Below, piece after piece: positions 7,375 through 12,172 of a DNA stretch of 13,851 nt (its first letter is position 1; every line of letters begins with the position of its first letter). Both the position numbers and the translations under genes were made by a program. The notes beneath the pieces are model-generated. The model saw nothing but the letters and a program-made list of their open reading frames with translations. It did no database searches and was not told the origin of the DNA. The DNA comes from Actinomycetota bacterium (GTDB lineage Bacteria; Actinomycetota; Actinomycetes; Actinomycetales; Cellulomonadaceae). The stretch is taken from contig JAHIJU010000053.1 of the NCBI GenBank assembly GCA_018898235.1, positions 1 through 13,851 on the forward strand, read 5' to 3'.

Positions 7375-7967
7375 GCGGCTACACCATCCCCTACGTCACC
7401 GAGCGGGTGGCCGGCGGCGAGCGCACCCTCGACGTCTTCAGCCGGCTGCTCTCGGACCGGATCGTCTACCTGGGCACCCCCCTCGACGACGGGGTGGCGA
7501 ACGTGCTGATCGCCCAGCTCATCCACCTGGAGTCGGCCGACCCGGACGCCCCGATCGACCTCTACATCAACTCACCGGGCGGGTCGACGTCGGCCATGCT
7601 CGCGGTCTACGACGCCATGCAGTACGTCCGTCCCCAGGTGGCGACCACCTGCATCGGTCAGGCGGAGGCCGATGCGGCCGTGCTGCTGGCCGGTGGGGCG
7701 CCGGGCCGACGGGCCGTGCTCGCCCACGCCCGGGTGGTGCTGCACCAGCCGGCGACGCAGGCCCGCGGTGACATCCCCGACCTCATCCTGGCGGCCGACG
7801 AGGTGGTGCGGGTGCGCAGCCAGCTCGAGGAGGTGCTGGCCGCGCACACCGGTCAGGACGTCGCGACCCTGCGCCGCGACACCGATCGGGACCTGGTGCT
7901 CACGGCCCAGCAGGCCGTCGACTACGGGCTGGCCGACCACGTGCTGACCCGCCGCCCGGCGCGCTGA
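7371..7967 (+). CDS. ClpP-family subunit lacking the catalytic serine (ClpR-like)
   Basis: A 198-aa ClpP paralogue, coupled to the preceding clpP by a 4-bp ATGA overlap. The fold markers are all there: DRIVYLGTPLDD (29-40), LYINSPGGSTSAMLAVYDAM (64-83), H125 in ARVVLHQPAT and D174 in TDRDLVLTAQQAVDYG. At the nucleophile position, however, the expected GQAASMGA reads GQAEADAA, placing A100 (codon GCC, 7668-7670) where Ser should be and changing the neighbouring Met-Gly to Asp-Ala. The reading frame continues normally on both sides, so this is substitution, not frameshift. The protein should be unable to cleave peptides and probably acts as a structural or regulatory ring partner, as ClpR subunits do in cyanobacteria and plastids. 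Its length and otherwise conserved sequence argue against pseudogene decay. Confidence 0.9.
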   Translation: MSGYTIPYVTERVAGGERTLDVFSRLLSDRIVYLGTPLDDGVANVLIAQLIHLESADPDAPIDLYINSPGGSTSAMLAVYDAMQYVRPQVATTCIGQAEADAAVLLAGGAPGRRAVLAHARVVLHQPATQARGDIPDLILAADEVVRVRSQLEEVLAAHTGQDVATLRRDTDRDLVLTAQQAVDYGLADHVLTRRPAR

Positions 7968-7971
7968 GCCG

Positions 7972-8418
7972 TCAGGCTGCGAGCAGCACGGCCTGCCCGA
8001 CGCCGGACGCCCCGAGGTCCACCAGCGCGGCGTACCCGGCGGCGGGCTGGCTGAGGTCGAGCACCACGGTCCGATCGACGGCGGTCCGATCGACGGCGGG
8101 CCGGCCGAGGTCGCCGGCGCCGGGTGCCGGGGCGATCCGGGTGTGCCGCACGTCGGGGGCCTCGAGCTGGGTCGCGACCGAGGCCGCGAGCTCGACCAGG
8201 GTGAGCCCCAGGGCGGCCGTGACCGCCGCGAGCACCTGGGACGACGCCTCCTTGCGCCCCCGCTCGATCTCCGAGAGGTACTGCGGCGACAGCCCTGCCC
8301 GTTCGCACACGTCGGCGAGCCGCAGGCCCCGGTCCAACCGGGCCTCGCGCAGCACGTGACCGATCGCGCGCCGCCAGCTGGACCCGCGGCGGAGGGGGAC
8401 GAGGCTGGACGGCTCCAT
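7972..8418 (-). CDS. XRE-type regulator, ClgR/PopR-like
   Basis: A 148-aa transcription factor with an N-terminal helix-turn-helix (about 19-78). The stretch AGLSPQYLSEIERGRKEASS (41-60) is typical of ClgR and PopR, which activate clp protease genes in Streptomyces, Corynebacterium and Mycobacterium. The C-terminal 70 residues are poorly conserved, unlike the LAA-like degradation tail region of ClgR, although this protein does end in LLAA, a possible Clp degron. It is convergent with the clpP pair, separated by only 4 bp. I chose the ATG at 8418: upstream codons give low-complexity sequence, and TAACGT lies 8 nt before this ATG (possibly leaderless). Family assignment is firm; that it regulates the neighbouring clpP genes is inference from family and position. 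Confidence 0.82.
   Translation of the reverse strand: MEPSSLVPLRRGSSWRRAIGHVLREARLDRGLRLADVCERAGLSPQYLSEIERGRKEASSQVLAAVTAALGLTLVELAASVATQLEAPDVRHTRIAPAPGAGDLGRPAVDRTAVDRTVVLDLSQPAAGYAALVDLGASGVGQAVLLAA
8068..8098 (-). repeat. Two tandem 15-bp copies inside the XRE gene
   Basis: GTCCGATCGACGGCG occurs twice back to back (8069-8083 and 8084-8098). On the coding strand it yields two copies of a five-residue VDRTA unit. It sits in the poorly conserved C-terminal part, so it is probably a recent in-frame slippage duplication without functional cost. Confidence 0.75.
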
Positions 8419-8751
8419 GCCCGGTGACGTTAGCCCGCGGTCACGGCGGTCCGCCGCCCGATCCGCCCAGGGCAGAACGGGCGGTGCAGCACCCGCGCCC
8501 GGAACATGGATCGGGCGCCAGGCACGAGGTGGACCCCACCACCCCATCGCCTGACGCCCGACCTCACCGCAGCGACAGCCCGTCCCCCAGCGCCGGGCTC
8601 ACGACCACGGGTCGACTGCTGTGCGGCCCCCGCCACTCAGCGGCCAGCCCCCGCGACATCCGTCGACGCGATGCCGAGAGGGAGTATTGCAGAAAGGTCG
8701 TCCTGCTTTCTTCACCCGTCGGGCGGAATCTCGAAGTGATCTCGGTCACGT
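8419..8751. other. 333-bp non-coding stretch between XRE gene and epimerase gene
   Basis: I find no credible gene here; open frames of 68-113 codons are Pro/Arg-rich and have no family resemblance. The left end must hold the XRE promoter: TAACGT (minus strand, 8427-8432) lies within an inverted repeat GTGAC (8424-8428) / GTCAC (8440-8444), which could serve autoregulation. The right end (about 8680-8751) is visibly less GC-rich than its surroundings and contains the dyad AGAAAG/CTTTCT described separately. It also lies just past the stop codon of the epimerase gene and should contain its transcription end, though no clear terminator is visible. Confidence 0.5.
8691..8711. promoter_or_regulatory. 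21-bp dyad AGAAAG-N9-CTTTCT with shared AAGGTCGTCC
   Basis: AGAAAG (8691-8696) and CTTTCT (8706-8711) form a 6-bp inverted repeat in a locally AT-richer patch; one inner pair also matches. The decamer AAGGTCGTCC inside it (8694-8703) recurs exactly, on the minus strand, in the avrD promoter region at 11482-11491. It could be a receptor-type operator or just a small hairpin past the epimerase gene. Function is not established. Confidence 0.35.
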
Positions 8752-9678
8752 TCATCCCGCGGTGAGCCTCGACCGGTACCAGGCGGCGGTCGGCGCATCC
8801 ACGACGGGCGCCGGCGGCGGGACCAGACCCGTGACGGCCCAGGCGGCGCTCGCGTCGAACCAGCTGTCCTGGGTGACCAGCGCCAGCTGCGAGGCCCGCA
8901 CGCCGAACGGAGCCAGCCGACGGGCCGCCTCGGCCGGGTCCAGCACCGCCTGCGGCACCGCGACACCCATCGCCCGGTGCACCTGCTCGACGAGCGCACC
9001 CACCGGCACCGGGTCGACCAGCGCCCCGTGGTAGACCCCGACCGGTGCATCGCCGAGCGCCAGCGCCGCGACCAGCCGCCCGAGGGTGAGCCGGTCGATC
9101 ACCGAGATCCTCGTCCGGCCGTCGCCGATCCGGGCGCCGAGCGTGTGCATCAGCGGGACGAGGGCACCCAGGAACCACCGGTCGCCCACGCCATAGACCA
9201 GGTGGGGGCGTATGACGAGGCCGCCGGCCGCCAGCACCAGCTCCTCGGCGCGGCGGCGGCTCGCGCTGAGCGTCGACCCCGGCGCCACCACCGCCTCGGC
9301 CTCCCGCTCGCCGCCGCGCAGCGACCCGCCGTACACGCCCGCGGTGCTCACGTAGACGATCCGACGTACCCCGGCGTCCCGCGCGGCGCGCAGCAGCTCC
9401 CTCGTCCCGGCGACGTTGACCTCCTCCTGGCGGAGCGGGTCGGAGCCCACATAGCTGGCCGCGTGCACGAGCACCTCGGCACCCTCGACCAGGCCGGGCA
9501 ACGTCGCCGCCGCCGTCAGATCGCCCACGACCCGCCGCTGCAGCAGCGGGCCCGGATCAGTGGCGCCACGCACCAGAGCGACCGCCTCGACGCCGCGCTG
9601 GGCCAGCGCTTCGGCGACCGCGGAGCCGATGAAACCCGTGGACCCGGTGAGCGCCGTGGCGCGTCGGCCGTCAGACAA
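8752..9678 (-). CDS. NAD-dependent epimerase/dehydratase-like (extended SDR) enzyme
   Basis: A 308-aa extended short-chain dehydrogenase/reductase. The cofactor motif TGSTGFIGS (11-19) and the strand-4 motif VHAASYVG (71-78), then VNVAGT and YVSTAGVYGG (109-118), are typical. The catalytic YxxxK is not: the aligned stretch STLSASRRRAEEL gives L137 and R141 in place of Tyr and Lys, while the following AE is kept. It may therefore be a binding or reductase variant with altered chemistry. The start is TTG at 9678, supported by an AAGGAG ribosome site 7 nt upstream; no ATG or GTG lies in frame before the upstream stop. It is transcribed divergently from the TetR receptor-like gene 73 bp away, so it may tailor a signal made by the nearby AvrD homologue (inference). 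Confidence 0.85.
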   Translation of the reverse strand: MSDGRRATALTGSTGFIGSAVAEALAQRGVEAVALVRGATDPGPLLQRRVVGDLTAAATLPGLVEGAEVLVHAASYVGSDPLRQEEVNVAGTRELLRAARDAGVRRIVYVSTAGVYGGSLRGGEREAEAVVAPGSTLSASRRRAEELVLAAGGLVIRPHLVYGVGDRWFLGALVPLMHTLGARIGDGRTRISVIDRLTLGRLVAALALGDAPVGVYHGALVDPVPVGALVEQVHRAMGVAVPQAVLDPAEAARRLAPFGVRASQLALVTQDSWFDASAAWAVTGLVPPPAPVVDAPTAAWYRSRLTAG

Positions 9679-9751
9679 CCCACGCTCCTTCCTCGTTCAC
9701 ACGTAAGGTCAGGGCGGACGACCGGCGCGACAGGGCGCGAAGGGGGACACC
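9679..9751. promoter_or_regulatory. Divergent promoter/operator region between epimerase and TetR genes
   Basis: Only 73 bp separate the two start codons, so one operator could control both. On the plus strand TAAGGT (9703-9708) fits an actinobacterial -10 box for the TetR gene, with AAGGGGG as ribosome site before the ATG at 9752. AAGGTC overlaps this box (9704-9709), and GGACGACC (9716-9723, the complement of GGTCGTCC) follows. Both elements recur upstream of avrD. I could not find a full classical gamma-butyrolactone-receptor palindrome. Confidence 0.45.
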
Positions 9752-10462
9752 ATGGCAGGACGGACGCCGCGGCAGCAGCGAGGCATCGAGCGTCGCCTTG
9801 CGCTCATCGAGGCCGCGGGCAGGGCTTTCGACCGGGGGGGCTACGCCGCGGCCGCGCTCGCCGACATCGTCAAGGACGCCGGTTCGACGCTGGGCGGCCT
9901 GGGCTTCTACTTCCCGCACAAGGAAGACCTGGCGCTCGCCGTCATCGACGAGCAGAACTCCCGCACGTTCGCCACGCTCGAACAGGCAGGCGGCGACTTC
10001 AACCCGCTCGATGCGATGGTCTACAGCTCGAGGATCATCGCCGACCAGCTCATCACCGACCCGCTGGTGCGCGGCGGCATCCGGTTGTCCATGGAGCTGG
10101 GCGTGCTGTCCGGGCCGACGCACGGGTTCTACGACGAGTGGTTGAGCCAGGTGGGTGCGCTCTTCACCATGGCGCAGGAGGCGGGCGAGCTGGTCGAGGG
10201 CGGGCCGACCCCGGCCGAGCTCGCCGCGACCTCGGTCTCGTACTTCACCGGTGTGCACACCGTGGCGGGGGTCATGACCGGCCGCGCCGACCTGTACCGC
10301 CGGCTGCACGTCATGTGGCAGATGCTGATCCCGGGCATGGTCCGCGAGGAGAGCCGCGCCAGACTGCTGGCGCTGGCCGCCGAGCTGTTCACCGGCCCGC
10401 AGCCCGATCCGGTGGGGCCCAGCCCCCGTACCGACGCTCACGACGGCACCGCGTCGTCGTAG
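9752..10462 (+). CDS. TetR-family regulator resembling gamma-butyrolactone receptors (ArpA/ScbR type)
   Basis: A 236-aa regulator. The N-terminal TetR helix-turn-helix (about 12-63) includes LADIVKDAGSTLGGLGFYFPHKEDLA, equivalent to the AGVTKGALYFHF-SKEELA core of ArpA-type receptors. The ligand domain keeps the hallmark features I remember for that family: GGIRLSMELG (108-117), W130 in YDEWLSQVG (equivalent to the ligand-binding Trp of ArpA/CprB), a GEL turn (145-147), YFTGVHTVAG (164-173) and the tail GRADLYRRLHVMWQMLIPGM (177-196). It probably represses target promoters until a butyrolactone-like signal binds. The ATG has an AAGGGGG site 6 nt upstream. It is flanked by a divergent SDR gene and a convergent avrD gene, whose 3' end it overlaps by 25 bp. 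TetR family is certain; receptor subtype is likely. Confidence 0.85.
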   Translation: MAGRTPRQQRGIERRLALIEAAGRAFDRGGYAAAALADIVKDAGSTLGGLGFYFPHKEDLALAVIDEQNSRTFATLEQAGGDFNPLDAMVYSSRIIADQLITDPLVRGGIRLSMELGVLSGPTHGFYDEWLSQVGALFTMAQEAGELVEGGPTPAELAATSVSYFTGVHTVAGVMTGRADLYRRLHVMWQMLIPGMVREESRARLLALAAELFTGPQPDPVGPSPRTDAHDGTASS

Positions 10463-11442
10463 TACGCCAGCCAGGCCGTCGCACGCACCCCGGCGATCCC
10501 GGGGCAGTGCGCCTCCACGTCGTGCAGGGTGCGTCCGTCGTGGACGAACGTGCGGTGCCGGCCGATCGTGACCTGCGACTCGTGCGTGCCGGCGGTGGGC
10601 CGCCACGGGCTGTCGAGCTCGAAGGTCATGCGCCGCATCCACAGCGTGTCGGCCGAGTCCCGGTCGACACCGGCTGCCGCGTAGATCAGCACCTGACCCA
10701 GCTGGCCGGTGAGCACCAGGGCGTCCATCACCGTCGCCGACGGCCAGTAGGCGGCCTCGATACCGCCACCGGGCCGCTCGGGAGCCGGGTCGAGCAGGTG
10801 CTCACTGCGGATCGACCCGCCCGCCACGTCGAGGTCGACGATCCGGGTGCGATGCCCCGTCCGGGCGAACAGCTCCCCGCCCACCGAACCGCGCGCAAGC
10901 AGGTCGTGCGCCTCCTGCCAGGTGCGGGGCCCGCCCGACGGGGTCTCGTGGCGCAGCACCGCGGTCGCGACGAGCGACCCCACACGGCACTCGACGTCCG
11001 TGCGCACCCCGTCGGACAGCGCCGGCCCGGCGCCGTCCGACGGCGTCGACGCCGCGGTGGACACCGTGACCGCGACCCGGTCGAGGTCGGTGACCGGGCG
11101 GGTGCCGGCGCGGACCGCGATCCGCTCGAACCAGGCGCGGGCGACCTGGTCGTCATCCAGCCCGAGGGTGCGCAGGGCGGCCTCGGCCATGACGTAGGTC
11201 AGGACCAGGGCGTCGCCCGTGCCCAGGTGCGCGGTGCGGGCGACTCCCTTCTTCGCCGACCAGTCGCTGGGGTACGTCACGCGCGCCCAGCCCGCCGCCC
11301 GGCCCGCCGGGCCGGCGGCGTGCAGGTCCGCGAGCGAGTACCGCACCCGCCGGTAGCCGGAGCCGAAGAACCGCGAGCGCGCGGGTCCCAGGTGGGCGTC
11401 GAGGTCGTCGGGCGGTGAAGACGGATCGTCGGCGGTCGTCAT
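10438..11442 (-). CDS. avrD: AvrD family protein (syringolide/butyrolactone-like signal biosynthesis)
   Basis: A 334-aa homologue of Pseudomonas syringae AvrD, the protein needed to make syringolides (acyl-sugar lactones resembling gamma-butyrolactones). Segments that match AvrD from memory: LGPARSRFFGSGYRRV near residue 18, VTYPSDWSAKKG (about 55-66), a HLGTGDALVL segment, ARAWFERIAVRAGTRP, GIEAAYWPSATVMDALVLTGQLGQVL, TLWMRRMTFEL and AHCPGIAGVRAT. The protein looks duplicated: a DALVL helix occurs in each half, compatible with two hot-dog domains as in AfsA. No signal peptide is seen. The ATG has a GGAGG site 7 nt upstream and a candidate -10 TACTGT. Next to a butyrolactone-receptor-like gene it is best read as the signal synthase. 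The family call is strong; the actual product is inference. Confidence 0.82.
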   Translation of the reverse strand: MTTADDPSSPPDDLDAHLGPARSRFFGSGYRRVRYSLADLHAAGPAGRAAGWARVTYPSDWSAKKGVARTAHLGTGDALVLTYVMAEAALRTLGLDDDQVARAWFERIAVRAGTRPVTDLDRVAVTVSTAASTPSDGAGPALSDGVRTDVECRVGSLVATAVLRHETPSGGPRTWQEAHDLLARGSVGGELFARTGHRTRIVDLDVAGGSIRSEHLLDPAPERPGGGIEAAYWPSATVMDALVLTGQLGQVLIYAAAGVDRDSADTLWMRRMTFELDSPWRPTAGTHESQVTIGRHRTFVHDGRTLHDVEAHCPGIAGVRATAWLAYYDDAVPS

Positions 11443-11551
11443 GTCAGCGCCTCCAGCCAGGGACCGATGGCGCCACAGTACGGACGACCTTCCGGCTACC
11501 GCGAGGACCTTGTGTCCACCCGCCCCGGCCGCGGTTCGACGGCGCCGTCGG
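11443..11551 (-). promoter_or_regulatory. avrD promoter region with repeated GACCTT/GGACGACC elements
   Basis: Upstream of avrD (minus strand) TACTGT at 11475-11480 is a plausible -10 box; no good -35 is visible. On the plus strand GACCTT occurs at 11486-11491 and again at 11506-11511, exactly 20 bp (about two helical turns) apart, just upstream of that box. Each copy lies in a short imperfect dyad (CGGA/TCCG at 11481-11494; GGAC/GTCC at 11505-11517). This is where a regulator of avrD would be expected to bind. Assignment is tentative. Confidence 0.35.
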
Positions 11552-12016
11552 TCAGGACCGCACGGATGCCCGCAGCACGATCTGCGCGCCGATCACGACC
11601 GAGTCGACCCTGAGGTGCTCACCAGCAGAGCCGAGGGCCGCGTCCAGGTCGACGTCGACCAGCGTCTCGCCGCCCTCCGCACGGGCCACGACACCCGGCA
11701 CCCGGTGCTCGACGAGCGCTCCCTGCACGAACTCGGTCACCAGACCGGACAGGTCGAGCGGCACCAGCGGGTGGCTGGCACGCAGCGCCAGCGTCCAGGT
11801 GCGGGCGACGAGGCCGCGGTCGTGGATCTGCACGCCGACGGTGCCGGCCAACCGGGTCGCCGCCTTCACCGCACCCGACAGGTTCGGCAGGTCCTGCACC
11901 CGCACCTTGCCGGTGACCGCACCGTCCTCCCCGGCGAGATCGGTGACGGCGTCGGGCAACGTCCCCGAGGCGCGCAGCAGGGAGACGGCTTCGTCCAGCG
12001 ACAGGGTGAGCTCCAT
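11552..12016 (-). CDS. Hypothetical protein, 154 aa, upstream of avrD
   Basis: I do not recognise this protein. It is soluble, acidic and valine/leucine/alanine-rich, with alternating hydrophobic patterns suggesting mostly beta structure after an N-terminal helix (SLDEAVSLLRASG, about 6-18). There is no signal peptide, membrane segment, cysteine or metal-binding cluster. Codon use fits neighbouring genes and the frame is complete, so it is probably real. It has no ribosome site, but TAGCCT lies 6 nt before the ATG, suggesting a leaderless transcript. It lies 109 bp upstream of avrD on the same strand; that gap contains an apparent avrD promoter, so co-transcription is possible but not required. 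Confidence 0.7.
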   Translation of the reverse strand: MELTLSLDEAVSLLRASGTLPDAVTDLAGEDGAVTGKVRVQDLPNLSGAVKAATRLAGTVGVQIHDRGLVARTWTLALRASHPLVPLDLSGLVTEFVQGALVEHRVPGVVARAEGGETLVDVDLDAALGSAGEHLRVDSVVIGAQIVLRASVRS

Positions 12017-12022
12017 CGCACC

Positions 12023-12028
12023 AGGCTA
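12023..12028 (-). promoter_or_regulatory. Leaderless -10 box (TAGCCT) of the 154-aa hypothetical gene
   Basis: TAGCCT on the minus strand is followed by 6 nt and the ATG at 12016, with no Shine-Dalgarno sequence. Hexamer and spacing match the box before the histidine kinase (5483-5488). No -35 box is obvious. Confidence 0.45.
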
Positions 12029-12172
12029 CGGTCGCGCCCGGTGTCCCACCCGATGAGCGGGGCGGAGGTTGAGCCGTCCGGGCGGCGCGCGTGGACACCT
12101 CCCCGTGCGCACCCCGCCCGGGTGGCACCCTGGACGGGCTGCCGAACGAGCCGGGGAAGGGGCACGTGGACC

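Noticed and set aside
7371..7967. Second clpP as a decaying pseudogene
   Set aside because: Full length, no stops or frameshifts, and His/Asp and structural motifs conserved; only the nucleophile region is changed.
8424..8765. Possible 113-aa gene in the non-coding stretch
   Set aside because: No ribosome site, Pro/Arg-rich random-looking translation, and overlap with the epimerase 3' end.
9834..9840. Run of seven G in the TetR gene as a phase-variation tract or frameshift
   Set aside because: The frame is correct on both sides with family motifs, and seven G is not remarkable at this base composition.
8977..11418. 813-codon plus-strand frame spanning the epimerase, TetR and avrD genes
   Set aside because: It reads through three well-supported genes, including TetR in another frame on the same strand, and gives Arg/His/Gly-rich sequence without domains.
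10438..11442. AfsA (A-factor synthase) as the identity of the avrD gene product
   Set aside because: The conserved segments (LGPARSRFFG, YPSDWSAKKG, LWMRR) fit AvrD, not the AfsA repeats I know; functional analogy is kept as inference only.
12017..12172. Promoter pair TTGAGC (12069-12074) for the deacetylase gene
   Set aside because: No matching -10 box at a normal distance, so I did not list it as a promoter.
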